A DNA stretch of 64,000 nt from Bythopirellula sp041737835 (GTDB taxonomy: Bacteria; Planctomycetota; Planctomycetia; Pirellulales; Lacipirellulaceae): the NCBI GenBank assembly GCA_041737835.1, contig JBGSQY010000054.1. One strand, written 5' to 3'. The position numbers and the translations under genes are program-made. Position 1 is the stretch's first letter. Every line of letters starts with the position of its first letter. Under the pieces are notes generated by a model that was not told where the DNA came from, searched no databases, and saw nothing but the letters and a program-made list of their open reading frames with translations. Shown piece by piece: positions 43,409-52,213 of this stretch.

Positions 43409-45859
43409 CTATTCTGCCTTTACCATGCGAATATTAATGGGACGCGTTAGAGAATTACCGTCGGCGTCCTTCACGGTGAACTCAAATCGAGCGAGTCCGG
43501 CGGCATTTTCCGAGGGAGTAAAGCGAGCCGATTCATCGTTGAGCTGTACGGATCCTTGTTCGACATCACCAATTTCAAAGGTTCTTTCACCTAGCTCATA
43601 ACCAACGGCCAGCGCGTTCAGGTCCACATCGAGCGACTCACCGGCCTTGCACTCGAAGTGTGGGACTGCGAGCCAGTTCAAATAGTTTTCGAGGTTCGTA
43701 TAGCCGTCGTTGTCGGGATCAGAGTTCGCGTCGGAGAGATCGTCTGCGGGTGATTGGGGATTGAGCTTGTGCAATTCTTCCCACCAGGTGGGGAGGCCGT
43801 CATTATCCACGTCCCAGTCGTCTGAGCGTTGTTCGGTTCCGTAATCATCCCAGCCACCGACGTCATCTTGTGTGTCGGGCAGGCCGGGGAGTCCAGTGAT
43901 GCTTCCCTTGAACTGCGCTTCGCCACGGAGCGTTTCGTCAATGACACGCTTATCGTGGGCATCGAGTACGGGTTCGTTGCAACCAACGTTCGAGAGCACA
44001 TCTTTAAATGCAGCCTCTGCGGAAGTTGTGGTCACGTACGATTCGTAGAACGGTTCGTTGACGATCCAGTTTTCGTGGGGTTCGCCGTGCCGCTCGAACA
44101 CTCCGGCTAGCTTCTCGCTTGCATCGAACTTGCCTTCCATGACGTTGCCGTCCGCGTAATACATTTGCGGGCCGAAGCTCGGCACGGCTTCGCGCTCGGC
44201 CATCAGCACGTGAAAGACTTTGGTCGCGGCACCGGGTTTGTAGTAGTTGTTAACGAAGTTCACTTCTTTGGCACCACCATCGGTGGTGCGATGGCTCCAG
44301 TTGTAGACCACGTTGTTGCGGATATCGAGCCGCCCCGCGTGGCGGGTGGCTTTGTCGAGCCCCCCGGCGAGGCTCCAATTGCGGCCGGCGCAGTGAGCAA
44401 GCAGATTGTGATGAAAACTGCCGATGTCGCCGCTAATACTCGCTGCGAAACCGTGCTGTTTCCCCTTTTCATATTTGGAATGGCCCGCGACGTTGAGCGC
44501 TTCGGAAATGAGCGTGTTTTGCAGCGTGATATTTTTCGCCCCGCGTGAGCTGAACGATTCATCCTGAGTCCAACTGATCGAGCAGTGGTCGATAATCGAG
44601 TGATCGCAACTGGCGAGGCCCATGCCGTCGAGGGTGACGCCTGCGGTGTTGCCCGGGCGCACGCGGACGAAGCGTATGATGCAGTCGTGGTTGCCGAGCA
44701 ATCCCAAGTTATAGTTGGAAATGCAAATGCCGGGGGCGGGTGCTGTTTGGCCTGCAATCGTGAGATAGGGATCGCGAATGATCAGCTTGCTGTTGAGGAT
44801 GATGCGCCCCGAAACATCGAAGACAACGGTGCGCGGTCCCGAGGCTTCCACCGCTGCACGCAGGCTGCCAGGGCCAGAATCATTAAGATTGGTCACTTTC
44901 AGAATGCGGCCACCACGGCCACCGATGGCAAAGCGCCCGTAACCTTCAGCACCAGGAAACGCGAGATGGCGAACGCGGAAATTCCACACATCGCCGCGCG
45001 TGACTTTGCCGCCGGCGTCTTCGCTGTCGACTCGCCAAGCGTAATGGGTTTGGCTGGCCGTGGGATTCACTTTCGTGGATTGTTCAGCGCGATCTGTCGA
45101 TCCTAGGAATTGGGACGAATCAACAGTTGCGGCCGACGCTAAATTCTGAGCCTCATCCGCGCTGTCAGCAGAGGCAAAATAAACGTGATGTTTGACGGCA
45201 TTGTCTGCCGGTTGCCAAGTGAGCGTGACACTGTCAGAGTCGCCAGCAACATGGCCATCGTTGTGGGCGGGGGTGGGGCTTAACGCTTTCGCTTTGGGGT
45301 TCGTGGCATCAATTTCCAACCCATTGAGCACCACGCTCGGATCCCCCGTGATTCGGATCACAGCGGGAGTATCTGCCCTGACATCGAATTCCACAAAAGC
45401 GTTCTCAGCCGCTTCGTTGCTTGCCACACGAATTGTTGGTTGAACGGTGGTGCTGGCTTCACTACCGATGACAGCAACGGTTAAGGGATTAAGCGGTTCT
45501 TTGTTTAAGCCGTTGTGATAGGTCACGAGCGAATGCCGACCCGGCTTTAGCCCAGCAAGTTCAATTTCCAGTGCGGGTGCCATCACGCCGTCGGTGGCCA
45601 TCGTGGCACCGGTGCTCAAACCGGCTTTGTACCATTGCCCTTCGACGATGCTTCCTGCGGGAGCACGGAGTGTAATGGCAATACCATCAAATTCGCGCGT
45701 GGCTTCGTGGCCGTTTTTCACTTGCCATTCCTGCCAGCCCGGCGTGGCTGTGTCGTTGCGGCCGGTATCCATGCCCAGGTCGATGCGAATTGGCTCGGCG
45801 CAATGAGCAGAGCTACATGTCATCGCCACGAATGTCAGCATTAAGAAAAGATTCTTCAT
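43409..45859 (-). CDS. Pectate lyase (PL1-like) with CBM-like and fibronectin-like N-terminal domains
   Basis: 816 residues, signal peptide ending CSSAHCA. The N-terminal 190 residues resemble a malectin/CBM-like sandwich (GQWYKAGLSTGATMATDGV, GLKPGRHSLVTYHNG), residues about 195-300 a fibronectin-III-like domain (SVTLTWQPADNAVKHHVYFAS). The parallel beta-helix runs from about 300 to 650: AFPGAEGYGRFAIGGRGG, LTIAGQTAPAPGICIS, IIRFVRVRPG, SIIDHCSISWTQDESFS, LIHNN-like RLDIRNNVVYNW. Those stretches are typical of pectate lyase superfamily PL1 proteins of this phylum. A Ca-binding thrombospondin-3-like segment (DWDVDNDGLPTWWEE, DANSDPDNDGYTNLENYL) and a C-terminal cadherin-like domain follow. 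It is 5 bp after the GH28 gene, so it is expressed with it. Confidence 0.85.
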   Translation of the reverse strand: MKNLFLMLTFVAMTCSSAHCAEPIRIDLGMDTGRNDTATPGWQEWQVKNGHEATREFDGIAITLRAPAGSIVEGQWYKAGLSTGATMATDGVMAPALEIELAGLKPGRHSLVTYHNGLNKEPLNPLTVAVIGSEASTTVQPTIRVASNEAAENAFVEFDVRADTPAVIRITGDPSVVLNGLEIDATNPKAKALSPTPAHNDGHVAGDSDSVTLTWQPADNAVKHHVYFASADSADEAQNLASAATVDSSQFLGSTDRAEQSTKVNPTASQTHYAWRVDSEDAGGKVTRGDVWNFRVRHLAFPGAEGYGRFAIGGRGGRILKVTNLNDSGPGSLRAAVEASGPRTVVFDVSGRIILNSKLIIRDPYLTIAGQTAPAPGICISNYNLGLLGNHDCIIRFVRVRPGNTAGVTLDGMGLASCDHSIIDHCSISWTQDESFSSRGAKNITLQNTLISEALNVAGHSKYEKGKQHGFAASISGDIGSFHHNLLAHCAGRNWSLAGGLDKATRHAGRLDIRNNVVYNWSHRTTDGGAKEVNFVNNYYKPGAATKVFHVLMAEREAVPSFGPQMYYADGNVMEGKFDASEKLAGVFERHGEPHENWIVNEPFYESYVTTTSAEAAFKDVLSNVGCNEPVLDAHDKRVIDETLRGEAQFKGSITGLPGLPDTQDDVGGWDDYGTEQRSDDWDVDNDGLPTWWEELHKLNPQSPADDLSDANSDPDNDGYTNLENYLNWLAVPHFECKAGESLDVDLNALAVGYELGERTFEIGDVEQGSVQLNDESARFTPSENAAGLARFEFTVKDADGNSLTRPINIRMVKAE

Positions 45860-45864
45860 GGCAC

Positions 45865-47277
45865 TTAATCATCCGTTCGGGGTTGAGTGACATTTTCAAA
45901 CGTCATCTTGCCAACGTGCTCGAAGACGCTGGCACGTTTGGCATTGTTGAAATCGCAATTGCGGATTTGCACGTTGTCGATTTCATGCCCTTTGATGCCG
46001 ACCAGATAGAGCGGCATATCGCTTTTTTGCGAGGTGACATTCTCCATGAAGATGTTGTGCACCTGGGGTGGAAAATCGCCCTGTTCGTTGGCGTATTCCA
46101 AATCGATATGTAGGACCGCTTCTTTCACCTCGCCCACTTCGACATTGCGGACGTAGAGGTTCTCAAGAAATCCGCCGCGTAAGAGATTCGATTTGAGCCG
46201 AATCGCCCGGTCGAGTTGCGGGCTATCCATGCGGCAATTCTCGACGAACACATTGCGTATCCCGCCGCTCATTTCACTCCCCAGCACGACGCCGCCGTGG
46301 CCGTCGGCCATTTCGCAGTTGCGAACGATGATATTCTCGCTGGGGACGTTGATTCGCCGACCTTCGGTATTGCGGCCCGATTTGATCGCAATGCAATCGT
46401 CGCCTGTGTTGAAGCGGCAGTTTTCGATCAGCACGTTGCGGCTTGATTCTGGATCGCAGCCGTCGTTGTTCGGGCCATGGCTATCGACCGTTGCCCCCCG
46501 GACGATCACGTTTTCGCTCAGCACGGGATGAATGATCCACATGGGGGCATTGGTGAACGTCACTCCTTCAATGAGCACGTTCTGGCATTTGTAGGTTTGC
46601 AGAAAGCTGGAACGCAGTCGGTGGCCGTCGCCGTAGACGCGCTCCGTGGCGGGAACTCCTTCGTCGGCTTGCTTGCCGAGCGCGGCGACATCGGTCATTT
46701 GGTCGGGATCGCCTTTTTTCCAGCCGATGTCGGTTTCGCCTCCCCAATGGCCTTTCCAATTCCACCACTTGCCGTCGCCCGCTTGGCCGTCGAGCGTTCC
46801 CTTGCCCGTGACGGCAATGTTCTTTTGCTCAAAGGCATAAATCAGCGGCGAGTAATTCATGAGCTCCGTCCCCTCGAACCGCGTAAAGACGACGGGCAGA
46901 TAATCGGCGGGGTCGTTGCTGAAGAGGATGGTTGCCCCCTCGGCCACGTGCAGGTTGACGTTGCTCTTGAGGTGAATTGGTCCTTTCACAAACCATTGGC
47001 CCTTGGGAACCGTGACCCGCCCTCCCCCGGCGGCGACGCAAGATTCGATGGCTTTGTCGATCGCGGGTTTGCAATCGGTTTGGCCATCCAATTTGGCGCC
47101 AAATTCGGTGATGGCAAAATCTTTGTCCGGAAACCGAGGCTCTTGGATTTCCACCAGGATTAACGAAAGCCGAGCCCAGCCCGAGGGTTCTTCAGCCAGA
47201 ATATGCTGTTGGGTAGACATAAGTACGAGCGCAGCACCCCAAATTGTGTTCAGCATCAGACGTGTAACAGAGTTCAT
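45865..47277 (-). CDS. GH28 polygalacturonase-family hydrolase, first gene of the array
   Basis: 470 residues from ATG 47277, supported by a GAGAGGA ribosome binding site 10 bases upstream; the frame is open up to 47397. Signal peptide covers the first 28 residues. The beta-helix carries the GH28 catalytic set: Asp272 in NNDGCDP, Asp293-Asp294 in NTGDDCIAI, His327 in DGHGGVVLG, and an RxK-type RAIRLKSN. It hydrolyses alpha-1,4-galacturonide links, or a rhamnogalacturonan-type linkage. The gene opens the 13-gene, 21.4-kb minus-strand array and faces the PL1/dockerin gene across a 388-bp divergent region, so the main promoter of the array should lie in 47278-47665. Confidence 0.92.
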   Translation of the reverse strand: MNSVTRLMLNTIWGAALVLMSTQQHILAEEPSGWARLSLILVEIQEPRFPDKDFAITEFGAKLDGQTDCKPAIDKAIESCVAAGGGRVTVPKGQWFVKGPIHLKSNVNLHVAEGATILFSNDPADYLPVVFTRFEGTELMNYSPLIYAFEQKNIAVTGKGTLDGQAGDGKWWNWKGHWGGETDIGWKKGDPDQMTDVAALGKQADEGVPATERVYGDGHRLRSSFLQTYKCQNVLIEGVTFTNAPMWIIHPVLSENVIVRGATVDSHGPNNDGCDPESSRNVLIENCRFNTGDDCIAIKSGRNTEGRRINVPSENIIVRNCEMADGHGGVVLGSEMSGGIRNVFVENCRMDSPQLDRAIRLKSNLLRGGFLENLYVRNVEVGEVKEAVLHIDLEYANEQGDFPPQVHNIFMENVTSQKSDMPLYLVGIKGHEIDNVQIRNCDFNNAKRASVFEHVGKMTFENVTQPRTDD

Positions 47278-47665
47278 CAACTGCTGGTCCTCTCGGACAA
47301 TTTCGGTGATCGATAAGAGCAAAGACAAGTGGGAGCATACGGCAAGGCAATAAACCGTTCTCCAACAACAGTTTATTGGTTCAAAGTTACGTCGCAACGA
47401 GTGGCGTTAGCTAGGCGACGACATTCGGTGCGATGCAATCCTTGAGGTTATTATGGAATGACAATGCAATCAGCGGGCGTTTTTTGCAAATGCGGCCTGT
47501 AAAAGCGCATCCGCTTGGTTTGCATGATCAATATTCACTGCGTTTTTAGGTTCTGGAGTTGCAACTTCCTTATCTTGAGGCCGTTTTTGGTCCCATCTAG
47601 ATTGAAATTGCAGGCAGATTTCTGCGCTCGTCGAATTCTTCTCCGGAACACAGAAGGTTGATTTC
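47278..47665. promoter_or_regulatory. 388-bp divergent intergenic region between GH28 and PL1/dockerin genes
   Basis: No gene is visible. The region must hold the promoter of the 13-gene minus-strand array and that of the plus-strand PL1/dockerin gene. A perfect inverted repeat (CAATAAAC, 15-base spacer, GTTTATTG) lies at 47348-47378, about 70-100 bases upstream of the GH28 start. A Shine-Dalgarno AGAAGG stands 8 bases before the ATG at 47666. I do not see convincing -35/-10 pairs. Confidence 0.55.
47348..47378. promoter_or_regulatory. Candidate operator: inverted repeat CAATAAAC/GTTTATTG
   Basis: Perfect 8-bp arms separated by 15 bases. The spacing puts the arms about 23 bases apart centre to centre, two helical turns, as used by dimeric regulators. 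It lies upstream of the longest operon in the window. The same arms were not noticed elsewhere here. Confidence 0.35.
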
Positions 47666-50290
47666 ATGCTGAAGTCATATGCGTTGGCGTTATGTCTTGT
47701 TTTGTTGTGTGGCATACAAATGGCTGGCGCACAGGCAATTCCCGCCTTCTCGGGCGCGGATGGCGCGGCGGCTTATGCCAGTGGTGGCCGCGGCGGGATT
47801 GTTTACCACGTGACCTCCATCAATTCTGCCATTGATGATCCCGCGCGGAACGACTTCGGCTCGTTGCGCTATGGCTTGAACAACGCGAATTTTCCCGCCG
47901 GAGTGCCCCGCACGATCGTGTTCGACGTCGGCGGCGTGTTCAGTCTGGGGCGACTCTCGCAGGAAGGTTGGGACACCAACGGCAACGGCTGGGATGCGCA
48001 GTCACGACTGACCATCGGCGGAACGAACATCACTTTCGCCGGGCAAACGGCCCCCGGTGCGGGAGTGATCTTCATGGGGGGCGGCCTCAAACCCCAGGGC
48101 AACAACAACATCATTCGCAACATTACGGTGGCTTCCGGATACGGCATGCGGAACTGGTGGCAGCCGGGCGAGGCTTTTCCCGCCCAACCTGTGGCTGGTG
48201 ACACAGGGGTCGGCAATTTCCCCGACGCCACGGTGTTCGACGCCATGGATATTTCCGGCACGAATATCATGATCGATCACGTCAGCACGCTGTACGCGAC
48301 CGATGAGACGATCTCGATGAACGAGGTCGCCAACAACATTACGGTCCAATACAGCAATATCTCGCAGGGCCAGAATTACCCGCAGTGGGACGCCGAGGGG
48401 GGCGGCTACACGGGTCATGCACTCGGATCGTTGCTCGAGGCGGGATCGCAGGCGAAAATCAGCTTTCATCACAACTTGTACGCCCACCAGAAGTCTCGCA
48501 TGCCCCAGACTCAAGGGGGCGGCACGGGGGCTTACTATGACTTCCGCAACAACGTCTTTTACAACTGGCTGGGTACGGCTGGCAGCCGCGGCGGGACAAC
48601 TTTTTGGAATTTGGCAAGCAACTTCTATCTGGCTGGCGACGGCGGCGACAATCCGGCGGGGGGCAACAGTGTCGCCATGAATCAATCGAGCGGCGGCACA
48701 GGCGTGATCGGCACCAATAGCAACATATATCGCAACGGCAATATCCTGGATAGCAACAAGGACGCCGACGCCAATGACGGTGTGGCGCTGTCGAATTCCG
48801 GCGCGGCTAATCCCCTCTGGCAGGGTGGCGTGCCAACTTATTCAGGGACCACCGATACGGCCACGGCTGCCTTCGAGCGAGTCCTCAACTACATGGGGGC
48901 CAACTGGTGGACCCGCGACAACGTGATCGATACCCCCGACGAGCGGTTGATCCAAGAAGCTCGCACGGGCACGGGCAAAATCTTGGGCTGGGCCGATGAT
49001 CCTTGGAATAATGATCCCAACGAAGGGGCCGAGTGGCGAGCACTCAAAAATACCCCGACAACCACTCGCGATGTCGATTGGGATACCGAGGCCAGCGTGG
49101 GTTATGGTGTGGGTGACGGGATGCCTAGCTATTGGGAATTGGAGCATGGGCTCGATCCCAATGCCCGCGACGACACGGGGGACTTCGACAGCGACGGCTA
49201 CACGAATCTCGAAGAATACCTGAACGACACCGCCGCCTGGCCCGCGCCGGGGGCGATTCTGTTCGATGCCTCGACCAACAGTCGCTATGCTCAAATCACT
49301 AACTGGGATAGCAATCCCGACCCGGCTCGCGATCTGCCCTGGCAGCCGTCGCGTTACGATACGGCGGTCATCAATGCCGGCACGGTTGTTGTCGATGCGG
49401 TCGGCCAACATGCGGGGAATCTGCTGCTGGGGACCAATCCGGGCGATAGCGCGACGCTGAACATCACGGCAGGATGGCTCAAGGTGCAGGACGCTCCGCA
49501 CGGCTTAAGCGACGGCACTCTGGTGATTGGCGATAACAATGCAGCCACGGCGACCCTCAATCTTTCTGGCGGCAAGCTCACGACCAAAATGTTGCTCAAG
49601 GGGGCTGGCGGTTCGTTCAATTTCACCGGGGGTGTGTTGAGTGCCGAGGTCGTAGGTTTTGACTTGGTCAACAATGGCGGCGCCATTTCGCCCGGCAATA
49701 GCCCTGGGAAAACCTTGGTCATGGGCGATCTGACGATGAACAGCGGTGCCATCGACATCGAAATCTTCGGCAATCAAATCTCGGATTACGACGCCCTTTG
49801 GGTCGATGGCACACTCAATGCGGGTGGCAGTTTGAACGTGTTGCTCGAAGGTTATGCTCCCGTTGAGGGGGATGCTTTTGAGATTCTCAGCTTTGGGTTG
49901 GCCACGGGCGGGTTTGATCTTAATTTGCCGGCGCTTGCCGAAGGTTTGGCTTGGGATTCTTCGCAACTCCTTGTGAGTGGCACGCTGTCGGTTGTGGCTG
50001 CGATCACCGAGAACGCCGATTTCGATGGCGACGGCGACGTCGATGGCCGGGATTTTCTGATCTGGCAACGGGGTTTTGGCGCTACCGGCCAGGAAAACAA
50101 TTCCTTGGGCGATGCCAACGGCGATGGCACGGTGAACGCCGCCGATCTCGAAATTTGGCAGGGCCAATATGGCAACGTTCCTGAGGAATTGAGTTCGCTC
50201 TCCGTTCCGGAACCGGGTACGTTGGTGCTGGGTCTGGGGTTGTTGACGCTGTTAGCCCTGCGGCGATCCGGTCAGGGTATTGTGGTCTGA
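47666..50290 (+). CDS. PL1-like beta-helix protein with dockerin and PEP-CTERM
   Basis: 874 residues; ATG 47666 has AGAAGG 8 bases upstream and a signal peptide ending AGAQA. Residues about 25-450 form a pectate-lyase-type beta-helix (AIPAFSGADGAAAYASGGRGG split as AFSGADGAAAYA and GGRGG, ITFAGQTAPGAGVIFMGGG, MIDHVSTLYATDETIS, DFRNNVFYNW). Then comes a Ca-binding DFDSDGYTNLEEYL segment, a beta-rich PEP-CTERM-type passenger (about 540-780), a dockerin type I repeat (about 785-836: DFDGDGDVDGRDFLIWQRG and DANGDGTVNAADLEIWQGQYG), and a terminal VPEPGTLVLGLGLLTLLALRR sorting signal of about 21 residues. A close relative of the PL1 protein at 43409 but not in its operon; it is divergent from it. 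The C-terminal signal implies processing by an exosortase and surface or matrix sorting. Confidence 0.87.
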   Translation: MLKSYALALCLVLLCGIQMAGAQAIPAFSGADGAAAYASGGRGGIVYHVTSINSAIDDPARNDFGSLRYGLNNANFPAGVPRTIVFDVGGVFSLGRLSQEGWDTNGNGWDAQSRLTIGGTNITFAGQTAPGAGVIFMGGGLKPQGNNNIIRNITVASGYGMRNWWQPGEAFPAQPVAGDTGVGNFPDATVFDAMDISGTNIMIDHVSTLYATDETISMNEVANNITVQYSNISQGQNYPQWDAEGGGYTGHALGSLLEAGSQAKISFHHNLYAHQKSRMPQTQGGGTGAYYDFRNNVFYNWLGTAGSRGGTTFWNLASNFYLAGDGGDNPAGGNSVAMNQSSGGTGVIGTNSNIYRNGNILDSNKDADANDGVALSNSGAANPLWQGGVPTYSGTTDTATAAFERVLNYMGANWWTRDNVIDTPDERLIQEARTGTGKILGWADDPWNNDPNEGAEWRALKNTPTTTRDVDWDTEASVGYGVGDGMPSYWELEHGLDPNARDDTGDFDSDGYTNLEEYLNDTAAWPAPGAILFDASTNSRYAQITNWDSNPDPARDLPWQPSRYDTAVINAGTVVVDAVGQHAGNLLLGTNPGDSATLNITAGWLKVQDAPHGLSDGTLVIGDNNAATATLNLSGGKLTTKMLLKGAGGSFNFTGGVLSAEVVGFDLVNNGGAISPGNSPGKTLVMGDLTMNSGAIDIEIFGNQISDYDALWVDGTLNAGGSLNVLLEGYAPVEGDAFEILSFGLATGGFDLNLPALAEGLAWDSSQLLVSGTLSVVAAITENADFDGDGDVDGRDFLIWQRGFGATGQENNSLGDANGDGTVNAADLEIWQGQYGNVPEELSSLSVPEPGTLVLGLGLLTLLALRRSGQGIVV

Positions 50291-50369
50291 TCTTGTGAGT
50301 GCCCCCTTCCGTTGTGGTTTGCCTGGATTCTACTGCGACTTTTTTTGTGGGCAGCTCCTTTGGTTCCAG

Positions 50370-50438
50370 GCCGCTAAGCCGCGAGCGGCAAGTTGATCAT
50401 CTTGTTCAACTTGATCACGAAAACGTTTGATCAAGTTG
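50370..50438. repeat. Cluster of nested inverted repeats (REP-like)
   Basis: GCCGCT at 50370-50375 pairs with AGCGGC at 50384-50389. CAAGTTG at 50389-50395 pairs with CAACTTG at 50407-50413, and CAACTTGATCA at 50407-50417 pairs perfectly with TGATCAAGTTG at 50428-50438 across a 10-base loop. The middle element can pair with either neighbour, giving mutually exclusive hairpins. Dispersed palindromic repeats with an AAGCCGCGAGCGGC core are, to my memory, common between planctomycete genes. Confidence 0.5.
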
Positions 50439-50703
50439 GTGGAACTGGGACCATTTACCATCCCAACTCCCCCACTCATGTGGGAGGCTCGCCGAATATA
50501 TCACATCTGCGCGGCCATTTCAGTCGCTATATTTGGCCACTGTCGCCCTGCCAAAAGAAGTGTAGTATGGCTGCCTCGGTCGTGGAGCGATTCCTAGAAA
50601 AGCTACCAGGGGTCCTATGCTACGAAGCGTGGTGAAGCACTCGTTTGCGACGCGCTGCGCCGGGCGGTAACCCGAACATTTGTCTGCGGCTTAAATCGTG
50701 CGC

Positions 50704-50740
50704 AATAAAAAACGCCCAGGGATGGCAATCCCTGGGCGTT
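50704..50740 (-). terminator. Intrinsic terminator of the DUF1559 gene
   Basis: A perfect 12-bp stem (AACGCCCAGGGA, loop TGGCAA, TCCCTGGGCGTT at 50711-50740) is followed on the minus strand by a T-rich run (50704-50712). It lies 22 bases after the stop of the pseudopilin gene. Confidence 0.9.
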
Positions 50741-50762
50741 GAGTTCCTTTAATGAATGTCGA

Positions 50763-51854
50763 TCAGTTCAGATCGCCGTCGGCACGACCACCGATGCCAT
50801 CCCAAACGAGAGGTTCAACGTCAAAGCCATACCCATGCACGGAACCATCGCACATAACAACATTCACGCCAGCGGGATGTGCACTTCCCATGCTTTCTGG
50901 GAAGCTTGCACCCGCATCTTTCGGATCGCGATTCAAGGCTGTATCCGGCATGGGTAGAGCACCTTGAGGCTCACCTGAATTGCTATAGCTGCCACTAATT
51001 GCCCGCACAGTATCCCAGTCGTAGCCTTGATACATTGAACCATTGTCGGCTGGATTGTCAGCTGGTTGCGCGGGAGGAGTCCGGTTGGTTGCGATCTCAT
51101 AAAAATAGTTGCTTACCCACTTTTCGCCACCCGCTGCCGTTTTGGAAGCACCATCTGTGATTTGACCGAGTCGGGCTCCGGCACGGTCGGCGACTATGCC
51201 ACTCCAGCTAGAGGCCAACCAGTTCTCGCCATTGACCCAGTCACAATTGGGATAGCGGTCTCGGCAATCTGTAAAACTTGGGACAAGTGGTGCCGGTTTC
51301 CCGCTGCTTTGGGTCACGCTGTGGCCACCATTGGCGGCGTAATCACTTTTGGCGGCGAACTCTGAAGGATTCGCGTTGAAAATCACGGTTTCATAATTCG
51401 GATAGAGCTGTGAAGGCCGACGGCTCGGGCAGTTAAAGATGGGAATTAATACTGTGGCTTGCTCTTGCAGGGCCGTACGTAGAGCTGGACCGGTCAGTCC
51501 ACCACCGCCAATTTTTTTGACGTTTTGATTTTCGAGATAGTCAGAAACTTGATAGATCCAACCCCCTGGCTGGCGCGGTCCGTTCCCAAAGTCAGGATTC
51601 CCCATCCAGTGGAAGCTCCAGCCACCACATGGAAATGTCTTGTTTGAGCTTTCGTAGTTGAGCATGCCGAGGCCAATCTGACGAAGATTGTTCTTGCACT
51701 GACCATTGCGGGCCGCTTCGCGGGCAGCTTGGATCGCGGGGAGCAACAGGGCCACGAGGACGCCGATGATGGCGATCACTACCAAGAGTTCCACCAAGGT
51801 GAAGCCAAGGCGTGTACGGAGCGACTGTGAACGCATTGCGTAGGTATTGTTCAT
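50763..51854 (-). CDS. DUF1559 type II/IV pseudopilin-like protein
   Basis: 363 residues; ATG 51854 has GGGAG 9 bases upstream. The N-terminus LGFTLVELLVVIAIIGVLVALLLPA is the prepilin cleavage and methylation motif with the +5 Glu (described in two parts: GFTLVE and the hydrophobic helix), followed by AIQAAREAARNGQCKNNLRQIGLGMLNYE, the DUF1559 landmark. The C-terminus has the H-X9-DG motif (HPAGVNVVMCDGSVHG). Hundreds of copies per genome are known in planctomycetes; function is uncertain, perhaps a surface or pseudopilus component. It is divergent from the regulator gene and not part of the catabolic arrays. Confidence 0.95.
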   Translation of the reverse strand: MNNTYAMRSQSLRTRLGFTLVELLVVIAIIGVLVALLLPAIQAAREAARNGQCKNNLRQIGLGMLNYESSNKTFPCGGWSFHWMGNPDFGNGPRQPGGWIYQVSDYLENQNVKKIGGGGLTGPALRTALQEQATVLIPIFNCPSRRPSQLYPNYETVIFNANPSEFAAKSDYAANGGHSVTQSSGKPAPLVPSFTDCRDRYPNCDWVNGENWLASSWSGIVADRAGARLGQITDGASKTAAGGEKWVSNYFYEIATNRTPPAQPADNPADNGSMYQGYDWDTVRAISGSYSNSGEPQGALPMPDTALNRDPKDAGASFPESMGSAHPAGVNVVMCDGSVHGYGFDVEPLVWDGIGGRADGDLN

Positions 51855-52213
51855 GCCACTGATCTCCCAGATGAGACAGGCCCAACAAAAAAGTGAATAG
51901 ACGATAAGCTGAAGTTCAGACGAGGTTCAGCAGGCTTCTTGACGAAAGCCCACCGATACCGGAATCTTATCCACCTGAGCCGTTGAAAAGAGGCACCCCC
52001 CCCGAAATCGGTGACTCCCTTTTCCTTGGTCGGTCAAGGCGGTCATTCTGCGATTCACGAGTGAATCTGTGCCCTCCCAAATCTCTTGGCGATAATTCAT
52101 AAGATACGCTGCTTTTTCCTTGCATTGCAGGGGCTGTTCTTGCAATAATAGGGCGAAAAGACGCACCTTCTTTTTGCCTTATCAAAAGCTTATCTGTGAA
52201 CAGGGAACAAACC
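51855..52213. promoter_or_regulatory. 359-bp divergent region between pseudopilin and regulator genes
   Basis: No coding sequence is supported. It holds the perfect palindrome at 52052-52067, a candidate sigma-70-like promoter for the regulator (TTGCAT at 52120-52125, 18-base spacer, AATAAT at 52144-52149), and the Shine-Dalgarno AGGGA at 52202-52206, seven bases before the ATG at 52214. A C-rich run sits near 52000. Confidence 0.5.
52052..52067. promoter_or_regulatory. Palindrome GATTCACGAGTGAATC, candidate operator
   Basis: Sixteen-base sequence with perfect 7-bp arms around a GA centre, about 150 bases upstream of the XylR-type regulator gene. Position and symmetry fit an autoregulatory or heterologous repressor site; no second copy was noticed. 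Confidence 0.4.

Larger units (their letters stand above)
50291..50762. other. 472-bp intergenic region with palindromic repeats and a terminator
   Basis: No gene is supported. Going downstream from the PL1/dockerin stop there is a T-rich stretch, a palindrome cluster at 50370-50438, a shorter C/G-rich inverted repeat near 50467-50486 (CTCCC..CAC against GTGGGAG), and at 50704-50740 a strong terminator of the minus-strand pseudopilin gene. Confidence 0.6.
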
